10,821 nucleotides of DNA from Deltaproteobacteria bacterium (GTDB taxonomy: Bacteria; Desulfobacterota; Desulfobacteria; Desulfobacterales; JAABPS01), in NCBI GenBank assembly GCA_019309685.1, contig JAFDFT010000170.1, positions 1 through 10,821 on the forward strand, written 5' to 3'. The notes under the pieces were generated by a model. The model was not told the origin of the DNA. It searched no databases and saw only the letters and a program-made list of their open reading frames with translations. The position numbers and the translations under genes were made by a program. Shown piece by piece: positions 1 through 7,391 of this stretch; position 1 is the stretch's first letter, and each line of letters starts with the position of its first letter.

Positions 1-1384
1 CAGCTGCCTGCTGTTCTATCATTTTTAATGAATCTTCTATAAATGGCTTCATACGGATGGATTTTTTCGTTATGGTAATCGGCTTGGAAAATTCCAGCAG
101 TTGGCTGACCACCCTGTTTAAGCGGTCAACTTCCTGGACCATCACATTGGCAATATTTTCATCTTCCGCCTTTTTATCATACCTCTCTTTGAAATACGTG
201 GCAAAGCCCTTGATAGAGCTTAAAGGGTTGCGGATTTCATGCGCCACGCCTGCGGCAAGCCTGCCGACGGATGCCAACCTCTGACTTCTTGCGATCTCCT
301 TTCTTAATTCAGACACCTCACTTAAATCTTTAAGCAGGATGACCTTCCCCAGTGATCCTCCGCTTTCATCATTGAGCAAAGTTGTATTGAGTTCAATGGG
401 TATTTTTATACCTCTTATGGGGCAATCAATTTCTTCTTCAACAAAACCTTCTTCGTCATTTAAATTCTCAATTTTATCATATAATTTATTGGGGAGTATC
501 TGTTTTGCATCTTTTCCAATAATATCTTTACCTGAAACACATAAAATGTTTCCCGCAGCATTATTCATTGACACTATTTTTTTTTGAGGATCAGTTGTCA
601 GGATGCCGATAGGCATATTTTCAACGATATTATCGGAAAACGCCTTAATTCTGTATAGTGAAGTTCTTGCAGTCCTGTAACTTTGCGTTAAAAAAAGTAA
701 AATGATGCCTGAAAACCCAACCAATAGCAATATGACGGCCATAACAATTGTATGCCGGGCGTCGGATAATCTTGCGGATTCTATTGAACTCATATCAAGC
801 CCGACAAAAATAATCATTCCAGACATTTCGTCAAAATTGCGATTGTTTGTTTCTGGTTGAAACATTTGTCGGCGCATCATATGCCCGCGATGCATATTCG
901 TTGGGCTAAGGTTGGGGCGAAATTTTCTAAATATTTCAAATACTTTTTCCCCGTTATCCATGGAGATCTGCCGCCATTTTACTTCTGACAAATTTAATAT
1001 CTCTACAAGATCTAAATCTTTACCATGAAATTTCCCTATGTATGATGGTTTGTTATGCGCACGTATCCTGCCTGTTTTGTCCGTAACCAAAAGATATAAA
1101 ATATCAGGCTGTTGGGCTGTTTCCATCAGAAGCTGTTGCAGTTGAAAATCACCTCCATGCATCATCATGCCTGTTTTAGTGCCGGCTTCAAAGGCTCTGA
1201 TTAATGCAGCCCCTTTTTCAAACAGTAAGCGGATACTGTTTTCCTTTTGCCTGTTGATATTATTAATTGTGATGAACGCAAAAATAGGAAACAGAACGAT
1301 AACGGCTCCGATAAAAATCCAGGGAGGAACATTCGTTAACATTCTGTTTTTGAAAGGTGTTTCTATGTGGGATGGTTTTTGCAT
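1..1384 (-). CDS. ZraS/HydH-like membrane sensor histidine kinase, 3' part cut off by the window edge
   Basis: My translation of the minus strand gives 461 uninterrupted codons from ATG at 1384 to the window edge. Visible parts, in order: a first membrane segment (about residues 22-42), an extracytoplasmic sensor region (about 43-208), a second membrane segment (about 212-233), a PAS-like domain (about 245-350) and a HisKA dimerisation domain. The HisKA motif VAHEIRNPLSSIKGF has its phospho-acceptor at His382. The catalytic HATPase domain should lie beyond the left edge. This layout is that of ZraS/HydH/AtoS-type kinases, which sense an envelope signal and phosphorylate a response regulator, often a sigma-54 activator; a partner beyond base 1 is inferred. 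The sensor region carries a Met/His-rich run near residues 163-175. There is no upstream in-frame start before a stop codon, and the ribosome binding site is weak. Family assignment is strong; the signal is unknown. Confidence 0.9.
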   Translation of the reverse strand, partial: MQKPSHIETPFKNRMLTNVPPWIFIGAVIVLFPIFAFITINNINRQKENSIRLLFEKGAALIRAFEAGTKTGMMMHGGDFQLQQLLMETAQQPDILYLLVTDKTGRIRAHNKPSYIGKFHGKDLDLVEILNLSEVKWRQISMDNGEKVFEIFRKFRPNLSPTNMHRGHMMRRQMFQPETNNRNFDEMSGMIIFVGLDMSSIESARLSDARHTIVMAVILLLVGFSGIILLFLTQSYRTARTSLYRIKAFSDNIVENMPIGILTTDPQKKIVSMNNAAGNILCVSGKDIIGKDAKQILPNKLYDKIENLNDEEGFVEEEIDCPIRGIKIPIELNTTLLNDESGGSLGKVILLKDLSEVSELRKEIARSQRLASVGRLAAGVAHEIRNPLSSIKGFATYFKERYDKKAEDENIANVMVQEVDRLNRVVSQLLEFSKPITITKKSIRMKPFIEDSLKMIEQQAA

Positions 1385-1395
1385 TTTCGTGAAGT

Positions 1396-1427
1396 ATACC
1401 TTAAAACGATATTCTGAGGCAAGGTAT
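1396..1427. promoter_or_regulatory. inverted repeat just upstream of the sensor kinase start
   Basis: ATACCTT at 1396-1402 and AAGGTAT at 1421-1427 are exact 7-base inverted arms separated by 18 bases, beginning 12 bases upstream of the kinase ATG at 1384. A second AAGGT/ACCTT pair at 1421-1425 and 1432-1436 shares the right-hand arm. This could be an operator or a leader hairpin. Nothing in the sequence names a regulator. Confidence 0.25.
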
Positions 1428-1472
1428 CAAGACCTTTGCAAAACACTACTTTTTGCTCAATTTCTATTTTTT

Positions 1473-1507
1473 CCTCCTGACTTCCGGCTACTGACTCCTG
1501 AATTCTA
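1473..1507. repeat. short degenerate octamer repeat in the spacer
   Basis: Three related octamers occur close together: CTGACTTC (1478-1485), CTGACTCC (1491-1498) and CTGAATTC (1498-1505). On the minus strand they read as GAATTC/GTCAGGAG-type units. From general familiarity, similar GAATTCAGGAGTCAG-like sequence is scattered in intergenic DNA of some Desulfobacterota, so this may be one copy of a dispersed intergenic repeat. That cannot be verified from this window. The rest of the spacer 1385-1606 shows no gene and no convincing terminator. Confidence 0.35.
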
Positions 1508-1606
1508 ATTGCTTTATAAGCCCCTTCCAGGAGCGAAATCAAAGCTGGGCTCTTTGTGCCCGTATTATTTACTCGTTGAGAAATCTAACTACAAACATTC
1601 ATCATT

Positions 1607-2635
1607 TCACACATTAAACCGAAACTCGATAACATCCCCATCCTGAACAATATACGTCTTTCCTTCCAGTCTTACGGTTCCTTTTTTTTTGGCTTCCTGA
1701 TGGCTCCCTGCGTTGGTAAGATCGTCAAAGGAAACAACTTCCGCGCGGATAAATCCTTTTTGAAAGTCCGTATGGATAGCGCCTGCCGCATCCAAAGCGG
1801 TTGAATCTTTTTTTATAGTCCATGCCCTGACTTCATCCTTGCCCACGGTAAAAAATGAGATAAGCCCCAGGAGTTCGTATGACTCCCGGATAACTCTATC
1901 CATGGCGGATTCAGCAATGTCAAACTCTGCAAGAAAGTCCTGTTTTTCTTCCTCAGGTATTTGAACGATTTCCTGTTCAAGTCTTCCCCTCACAGCCATA
2001 CAGGTTTCGTTTGAATTCATTTTTTTGATATCGGGTAAACGGTTATCATCATCATCATTGTTAAACAAAACGAGCATCGGCTTGCTTGAAATAAATGCGT
2101 ACCCTTTTAAAATGTCCGCGGACGGGAGTTCCGGATGTTTTCTCAAAGGGACTTCATCTTCAAGATGTCTAAGACATTCCGTCAGCAAAGAAATCTCTTT
2201 TTCATCAATTGTTCTACCCTGTTTTTTTTCAAGATGAAGCCGCTCCAAGCGGGGTTCAACAACAGCCAGGTCAGTAAGAATTAATTCTTGATTAAGCTCG
2301 ATAAAGTTCTGACGGGGATTCGGCTTTTCCGCACCGTAGGTTTTGAAATTTCGAATTACATGGATTAAAGCGTCACAGTCCCTGATCTGGTTTATGGCAC
2401 TCTTATCAGAATCTTTTTTTTGGCTATGCTTTCCAGGGAGCAAATAGCTTATCTGGGCATATATTTGTTTTTTGGGTTCATACATATCCCTTAAATAATC
2501 CAGGCGGCTGTCAGGAACGTTCACTGTTCCTAACCGGCCTTCACCTTTGTGGGTTGCTGATTCAGACTGGTGCGTTAATGCCTCAAAAACAGTTGTTTTT
2601 CCCGAATGAAGCAGCCCTACAATTCCAAGTTTCAT
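1607..2635 (-). CDS. YchF/OLA1-like GTPase paralogue with variant G motifs (DUF933/TGS C-terminus)
   Basis: This 342-residue protein belongs to the Obg-related YchF/OLA1 family of cytoplasmic, ribosome-associated nucleotide-binding proteins. The P-loop is GLLHSGKTT (residues 7-15), where true YchF has GxPNVGKS. The region around NQIRDCDALIHVIRNF (82-97) matches the YchF segment after switch II, and the C-terminal domain (about 258-342) closely resembles the YchF TGS-like DUF933 domain: FFTVGKDEVRAWTI, AIHTDFQKGFIRAEV and YIVQDGDVIEFRFNV. The G3 DxxG motif is replaced by LLPG (65-68), the NxxE/NKxD position reads FNNDDDD (191-197), and the SAK-like position reads AVRG. Canonical YchF is about 363 residues, so this is somewhat shorter and likely a paralogue, not YchF itself. 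The start is supported by a GGAG about ten bases before the ATG. Nucleotide specificity and hydrolysis are uncertain. Confidence 0.88.
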   Translation of the reverse strand: MKLGIVGLLHSGKTTVFEALTHQSESATHKGEGRLGTVNVPDSRLDYLRDMYEPKKQIYAQISYLLPGKHSQKKDSDKSAINQIRDCDALIHVIRNFKTYGAEKPNPRQNFIELNQELILTDLAVVEPRLERLHLEKKQGRTIDEKEISLLTECLRHLEDEVPLRKHPELPSADILKGYAFISSKPMLVLFNNDDDDNRLPDIKKMNSNETCMAVRGRLEQEIVQIPEEEKQDFLAEFDIAESAMDRVIRESYELLGLISFFTVGKDEVRAWTIKKDSTALDAAGAIHTDFQKGFIRAEVVSFDDLTNAGSHQEAKKKGTVRLEGKTYIVQDGDVIEFRFNV

Positions 2636-2852
2636 GTAAAAAATCTCCGAAATCTTAAAGATGTAAATCCATACAGAAAAGATATCTATATCTTAACTAT
2701 ATGAAATGCAATTAAAAAATAAGTCTTTGTTCAATGAAGGAAAATTCGTATATGCAGATAAAAGAGTTTTAGGAAAATTAAATAAAGTCAGGCTGTGATT
2801 TTGCCGATAATATAAATGGAAGCGTGGCTAAACACGTTTTTTCATCTTTTTT

Positions 2853-2903
2853 CCTCCCCAGGGGTGACATTTGGTGTGACATTTTTATGTCACCCCAAGG
2901 AGG
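2853..2903 (+). promoter_or_regulatory. stable hairpin leader upstream of a small membrane protein, overlapping a Shine-Dalgarno sequence
   Basis: GGGGTGACAT (2861-2870) and ATGTCACCCC (2887-2896) are perfect 10-base inverted arms around a 16-base loop. Outside them CCTCC (2853-2857) can pair with GGAGG (2899-2903), which is the core of a near-perfect ribosome binding sequence at 2897-2906. A mutually exclusive shorter hairpin, GTGACAT (2876-2882) / ATGTCAC (2887-2893) with a TTTT loop, uses the same right arm because GTGACATTT is directly repeated at 2864-2872 and 2876-2884. The arrangement resembles a switchable translational leader, but could also be a protein-binding palindrome. Function is inferred from position only. 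Confidence 0.45.
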
Positions 2904-2931
2904 TGAAAGTGAGGGGGTGATTCATTTATGA
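2887..2931 (+). CDS. possible 14-codon leader peptide overlapping the small membrane protein start
   Basis: ATG at 2887 opens a frame of 14 codons (MSPQGGESEGVIHL) whose TGA at 2929-2931 overlaps the next ATG (2928) in an ATGA arrangement, the usual geometry for translational coupling. It starts inside the right arm of the hairpin and has only a weak GGTGTGA seven bases upstream. A competing start, GTG at 2909, has excellent SD spacing but stops after three codons. It may be chance; the ATGA overlap is the main reason to list it. Confidence 0.2.
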   Translation: MSPQGGESEGVIHL

Positions 2932-3074
2932 AAATTGGCGATGATTCCGATAAATACTTAGATTTTCATGAAGAAGGTTTGGAGTTTCTTTTTAATTGGA
3001 TAATTCCAGCTTTGATTTTTATTGTACTGATTGTAATTGGATTTCATACCTACTTTATTACTGTAGGGGGATAA
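2928..3074 (+). CDS. small single-pass membrane protein, 48 residues, unknown function
   Basis: ATG at 2928 opens a 48-codon frame ending TAA at 3072-3074. The predicted protein has an acidic, hydrophilic N-terminus (MKIGDDSDKYLDFHEEGLEF), then a strongly hydrophobic stretch of about 20 residues (about 21-42, containing WIIPALIFIVLIVIGF), and a short tail ending FITVGG. This is what a small membrane protein looks like, probably with a cytoplasmic N-terminus. AGGGGGTGA at 2912-2920 is a good ribosome binding site seven bases before the ATG; an in-frame stop at 2910-2912 leaves no other plausible start. It is the only plus-strand gene among minus-strand neighbours and converges on the AsmA gene. 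I do not recognise the family. Small membrane proteins often modulate a larger membrane complex, but no partner is evident here. Confidence 0.6.
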   Translation: MKIGDDSDKYLDFHEEGLEFLFNWIIPALIFIVLIVIGFHTYFITVGG

Positions 3075-3121
3075 TTATCTGCCTTTAAATATGCTCAATG
3101 TTTTTTGCAACTTGTTGGTCT

Positions 3122-5184
3122 TTATTTCTTTTTAAGAATTCCTCTGATCAAATCTTTTGTTGTATCTTCCAATAGTTTTAGTTCCTCTTTTTTGAAAATC
3201 TTTTTAAATTCTTTTGATTCAAATAGTTCATCCTCAATGGCATTTTGAAGGATTTTACGAAGATCCGGGCGGAACTTGGGGTCGGAAAACGTTCCAGTAA
3301 TAAGCACAGGCACTTTAATTTCTGTTACTTTTTTCTTCTCTTCATCTTCCGCTTCAGCAGTTTTTGCTTTATCCACACTCGTAGCTACAAACCTGGGTTC
3401 GACCGTGAAATCGAGTGTTTCTTTGGGAAGATTCGCTTTTCCGGTTGTTACGGTTTGAAGCACAGGGGATTTTAAAATGGTGCCAGAGGTGTTTAAGACA
3501 CCGTTCGTTATCGTGAATGGTGCTCTGAGTTCTGTAAACTCTGTTTTGGGCTGTTGTTCATCTTCCAATGATACACTAAAAGCGGATTCAACATTGCTGA
3601 CCATGCCTAAAAGGTCGATGCCGATAATGGCTCCGTCCTTAAAAAGAAGCTCACCATCTCCATTAAGGGTTTTTTTGATAATTTTGGGATCGTCCCCTAC
3701 CATGCCAAGCGATATGTTCGCGTGTGTCGTTCCCTCAATATATTCCTTATTTAAGAGGTCTTTAATCAACGGGGCGATCTGTATGGAGTCGACCTTTAAT
3801 TGAATATCGGTTTTTGGTCTTTCCTGCGTTACGTTTAGCACGCTGGTTGCGGCCAGGCTGCCATCATACATGGCCAATGTTGCCGAGTGTATCTTAAAGA
3901 TACCATTTCTGCCGGAAATTTTAACGTTTATGTTTTGGATTTTAACATTGCTTACCTTGAGATTGCCTATTTTCACTTTACCATCTAATTCAAGTTTACG
4001 CAGCGGCGCGTAATCTGTTTTTTTCTTTTTTGCTGCCTGAGGTTTGGCTTTTTTTTCTTTTTCTCCTTTTGGTTTTATCTTTTCCTTTTCCGGCATATAT
4101 CGATCCAGATCAATACCATCCAGGTTTACGTCGAATGCTATTTTTGGTTTGGAAAATTCTCCGGCACTGGCCGTAAACGTAAGGTTTGAGTCATCAATAA
4201 GCATCAATCCATCTGAAATACTAACATTTGTTTTGTCACCGTTAACATGAAAAGAAAGCCCAACCTTTTCAAATGCTTTTGGATCCGTTGTTTTAACCGG
4301 GAAGGGCTGATTTATCGAACTCATCATTTTCCGCGGTGAAAAGGATGGCGTGTTAAAAGTCAGATCAAAACGGGGATCAGTGGCAGGATCAATAATATTG
4401 CCTTTCATATCCATTTTAAGGTGATTAAGGGCGGTAAAGGAAAGATCAATATGCATGGTACCCTTGCCGATGCTGTTTAAGTCTTTTCCCAAAGGCCCTG
4501 CACTACCTTCAAGAGAGAAAGGGTATTTTTCTACAAGAGCGGAGAAGAAAATGCTGATGGGCTGATCAAGCGAAAGATCATCCAGCTTAAGATTTATGGC
4601 CGAAATTTCTTTGCGGTCTCCCTTTGAATGATCAATCAAGATGATTGTTCCATTGGTGATGGCAAATTCATCTACAGTAAAGGTTTGAATCGGGAGGCTT
4701 TTTGCCGGTTTGCCTTCTTTAGGCTTTTGCTCTGCTTTTGGTTTGGTTTCTCCAGCCTTTACAATGCCGTCTAAACTGTTACGGCCATCTTTTTGTGTTT
4801 CCATCACAATTCTAGGCTCTTCAATAATGAAGCGCTTCACCTTTATTTCTTTAAACCGTGACAAAAGAAAGGCGAACAGCTTCACCCTGGCATCAAATTG
4901 TTTTATACTTACAAAGTCTTTTTCTTCAAATCCCGGTGGATTGCCCAGGTGCAGATTGTTAAACGAGAGTATTGCCAGTGGGAACAAAGACAGTTTAATC
5001 TCGTCACCAATGGTAAATGTACGGCCAGTGGCTTTGGATACTTCTTTTTCAATCAACGGTTTGTATTTCTGAACATCGATAAACATGGGAAGGATGATCA
5101 GTGCTGCGATATGATCAGTGCTGCGATAATAAGTATGCAAAGCCCGCCGCCTATGATTAAAAACCATTTAAGTGCTTTATTCAT
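3122..5184 (-). CDS. AsmA family envelope protein, frame broken by a 17-bp duplication in the signal-anchor
   Basis: The protein has the AsmA/DUF748 architecture: an N-terminal membrane anchor, an AsmA-type N-domain (MFIDVQKYKPLIEKEVSKATG, then LGNPPGF and KLFAFLLSRFKEIKVKRF), a lysine-rich linker (about 137-156), a second lysine-rich linker (about 360-384), and an AsmA C-domain with LNGDGELLFKDGAIIGIDL (about 502-519). AsmA-like proteins are anchored in the inner membrane, reach into the periplasm and are linked to lipid transport and outer-membrane assembly. The natural start is ATG at 5184, preceded by a strong GAGGTGA six bases upstream and followed by a typical Lys-then-hydrophobic anchor. 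That frame stops at residue 28 because the 17-bp unit at 5094-5127 is duplicated. Removing one copy gives a continuous 681-residue protein. The longest open frame as it stands begins at ATG 5167 and replaces most of the anchor with an Arg/His-rich sequence, so it would probably not be inserted in the membrane. Either a recent mutation, a slipped-strand switch or an assembly error. Confidence 0.85.
5094..5127. repeat. perfect 17-bp tandem duplication inside the AsmA gene
   Basis: The unit ATGATCAGTGCTGCGAT occurs twice in direct tandem with no mismatch, at 5094-5110 and 5111-5127. On the coding strand it encodes part of the hydrophobic anchor (IAALII). Seventeen is not a multiple of three, so the second copy shifts the frame. 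The complete identity of the two copies suggests a recent event. Confidence 0.97.
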
Positions 5185-5578
5185 GATTCACCTCTATGAG
5201 AAACCTTTAAAAAATTCCCCTTTTTGTCCAATTTCTGTATCAGCCTAAAATTTCAATCCTCAAAATACTATATGTATTCCTGCGGTTAATCCGCCAAAGT
5301 TCGGTGGAGGATTAAAATTATCGACTTCCTTGAACTTTAACAAAAATTAGTATTTTTCAAAGGTTACTGCTGTTTTAGGTTTTTTAGGTGTTTTTAGTAA
5401 ATAGTATCTTTGAACAGCACCTGTGTCAATTATTACCTAAATCTTGAATGAAAATTGATGAGAATCTTTTTTAATTAATCATTATCATCGTCCCAGAAAT
5501 ATTTTAACCTTGAAGCATTTTACCCATATAGTAAAAGGAGGATTCACTCTTTTTTATCATGAATTTTTACCCGATGGG
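5185..5578. other. intergenic region with several inverted repeats, no gene seen
   Basis: No convincing gene is visible in this stretch upstream of the AsmA gene. It holds overlapping inverted repeats: TTAATCC (5286-5292) with GGATTAA (5309-5315), AAAGTTC (5296-5302) with GAACTTT (5332-5338), GCTGTT (5369-5374) with AACAGC (5413-5418), and GATGAGAAT (5457-5465) with ATTATCATC (5481-5489, one mismatch). A run of related TTTTAGG units lies near 5374-5396. A 21-codon frame from ATG 5559 is poorly placed relative to its GGAGG and is not counted as a gene. Confidence 0.5.
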
Positions 5579-5675
5579 CGAACCGGAGACTTCCATATGC
5601 GGCGTTATTAAGGGTTCGCAATAGTTCACTATAGCTTCACCCTTAAATGCCTTGCATATGAAAGCCTCCAATTCG
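5579..5675 (-). ncRNA. 97-nt imperfect palindrome; probable structured RNA or REP-like element after the ABC operon
   Basis: The arms 5579-5600 and 5654-5675 (22 nt each) are near-complementary. As plus-strand RNA four positions mismatch (C-A), but as minus-strand RNA all 22 pair, four of them as G-U wobbles, which points to the minus strand. Inside, GGC 5601-5603 pairs with GCC 5649-5651, TTAAGGGT 5608-5615 with ACCCTTAA 5639-5646, and ATAG 5621-5624 with CTAT 5629-5632 around a four-base loop, so the whole element forms one long interrupted stem. It starts 27 bases beyond the ABC permease stop codon, in its probable 3' untranslated region. No U-run follows, so it is not an ordinary intrinsic terminator. 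It could be a REP/MITE-type repeat, an mRNA-stabilising 3' structure, or a small RNA. I do not recognise a known family. Confidence 0.5.
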
Positions 5676-5702
5676 TTCAAAATTCAGGTATTAGCTCAAA
5701 CT

Positions 5703-7391
5703 TTAGATCAAAATTTTTAAGAGTCTTGACTCCCCAAATCGCATGGGTATGACAATGGCGAGAATACTGAGAATAAGGGCAAGCGAAAAGGAAACAATTA
5801 TCCAGGCCCATTCAAAATAAGATAGAGCCTTTTCTTCTATACCCGACATGAAAAGATTGTACACCGGTCCAGCCTGAATGATGATAATGAGCGCTATATA
5901 TGCAGCGCAGAGCATCATGAAAAGAAATCCGCCGAAACTGGTTACGGTCTGCGTTGGATTCTCAGCCTTAAAGTCCGGATATGCCGCGCCAAAACCGATA
6001 CCCATTGAAACGATACCGGGTACGAGGAAAAACACAGTGATTGTAGAAAGTATCATCATAAAGGGTGTTACATGAAGCAGGATATTCGTCACAATAATAA
6101 GGACTTCAGTAAGAATAAGCAGAGGAAAATAATATATAAAAAATTTTATCCATAAAAAGCTTTTAAGCTTTATGGGCGCAGATTTTAGGATCCAAAACGC
6201 CTGGCACTCTGTGCTCACAGCAGGATAGGCAAAACGGGCTGTAATGGCAGTTAAAACAAAAAGCGCGAGACCCATGTTTAGAAACGAGAGAAGGTTTTGG
6301 AGATAAACAGTTTTTATGGGTGATTTTTCTATGGGGAGCACGCTAAAATTATAAATATAGATGATGACCAGTGCGCCAATGAGAAAGAGCTGCGACCATT
6401 GCGTCTGGTCACGGAAAAATGTTTTAATTTCTTTTAAGGCGAGCGCCTTTAAGGGTACGTGGAGAAAATTAAAACCATACTTTTCAGCAGGGCGGTATTT
6501 AAATAAGCGTACAGCAGCAGTCTGTGTGCGTGAAAATCCTTTGAAATATAATGCGTCCGAAACAATTATGATCGTAAAAATCATTGCCAGCGTAAAGCTC
6601 CAGGATAAAGCAAGATGAAATAATCCCTCTAAAAGAGAGCCTGAAAGAATAGATTGAATATTGTCAAAGACCCAGGTGCTCGGCAGGAAGGGGGATGCCG
6701 GTGTTTTTAAAGCGGATATGTATACCAGAACAGTATCAAAAACTTCAGGATCAACCAGCAGTTCAGGTTTCAACAGACGAAAAGCGATATAAAGCACCAT
6801 GAAAAGAAAGAGCCCCAGGAGGATAAAAACGCTTTTCATCCGATTGGCTGGAATGACAACAACAGCGATCATTACAAGAATAGTGCTTAACCCTGAAGCG
6901 ATTAAAGATAATGAAATAAGTGCCAGTATAATGTCTATATAGTAAAATGGCCCCACATGGAAAATAATGCCATATGAAATGAAGACGGGAAGTGTGTATA
7001 TAATAACCATCCAGGAACTTTCAATAGTGCTGTCAATCCACCTAGCGGTAAAAATTTTATAACCGGAAACCGGCATTGAATGTATAAGTAAAAGATCCTT
7101 TGACAGGTAAAGCTTCGAAAGTGATGTCAAAATACTGCTGAAAATGAGTAATGCGAAAGAGGTAATAATGATCATGGAGAGAAGTTTAAACGCCAGGATA
7201 TCTCCAATTTCTTCTATTCCTTTGAAATACAGCAGAACTCTAAATGAAACGGCAAAAACACCGCACCAAAACACAATGCCGATGATTCCCAGTAAAATGA
7301 GTTTATAAAATCCTCTTCTACTATTATTAGAAAGACCACTATTGATGACTGACCGGATTCTTGGTTTTAAAAGAGTTATAATGTCTTTCAT
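5703..7391 (-). CDS. ABC-2-type exporter permease (PF16949-like family)
   Basis: This 562-residue protein is highly hydrophobic, with about a dozen predicted membrane segments (for example residues 31-56, 68-92, 127-145, 152-180, 186-205, 255-282, 334-350, 366-386, 416-440, 447-470, 485-508 and 528-550). A central cytoplasmic loop (about 284-330) ends in ALALKEIKTFFRDQTQWSQ. The segments RFAYPAVSTECQAFWILKSAPI (386-407) and GAAYPDFKAENPTQTVTSFGG (468-488) recall a family of putative ABC permeases around 500-560 residues long. It should form the membrane channel for the ATPase encoded directly upstream; the two genes overlap by 4 bp (ATGA at 7388-7391), which suggests coupled translation. The cargo is not known. 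Lack of a strong separate ribosome binding site fits coupling. Confidence 0.85.
   Translation of the reverse strand: MKDIITLLKPRIRSVINSGLSNNSRRGFYKLILLGIIGIVFWCGVFAVSFRVLLYFKGIEEIGDILAFKLLSMIIITSFALLIFSSILTSLSKLYLSKDLLLIHSMPVSGYKIFTARWIDSTIESSWMVIIYTLPVFISYGIIFHVGPFYYIDIILALISLSLIASGLSTILVMIAVVVIPANRMKSVFILLGLFLFMVLYIAFRLLKPELLVDPEVFDTVLVYISALKTPASPFLPSTWVFDNIQSILSGSLLEGLFHLALSWSFTLAMIFTIIIVSDALYFKGFSRTQTAAVRLFKYRPAEKYGFNFLHVPLKALALKEIKTFFRDQTQWSQLFLIGALVIIYIYNFSVLPIEKSPIKTVYLQNLLSFLNMGLALFVLTAITARFAYPAVSTECQAFWILKSAPIKLKSFLWIKFFIYYFPLLILTEVLIIVTNILLHVTPFMMILSTITVFFLVPGIVSMGIGFGAAYPDFKAENPTQTVTSFGGFLFMMLCAAYIALIIIIQAGPVYNLFMSGIEEKALSYFEWAWIIVSFSLALILSILAIVIPMRFGESRLLKILI

Noticed and set aside
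1167..1508. 113-codon plus-strand frame over the kinase N-terminus
   Set aside because: It is antisense to the well-supported sensor kinase and has no domain features.
1528..1562. AGCCC/GGGCT and GGGC/GCCC arms after the YchF-like gene, considered as its terminator
   Set aside because: Short stems, and no T-run follows in the direction of transcription.
2820..2843. CGTG/CACG mini-hairpin followed by six T residues, terminator-like
   Set aside because: The stem is only four to six pairs with a G-U, and no plus-strand gene ends just before it.
5559..5624. 21-codon plus-strand frame beginning MNFYPMGEPETS with GGAGG upstream
   Set aside because: The GGAGG lies about 18 bases before the ATG, too far, and the frame runs through the left half of the palindromic element, which explains the sequence better.
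5579..5675. Group II intron domain V or insertion-sequence end
   Set aside because: The fold lacks the domain V AGC/AAAG-type catalytic bulge pattern as I know it, and there is no reverse transcriptase or transposase nearby.
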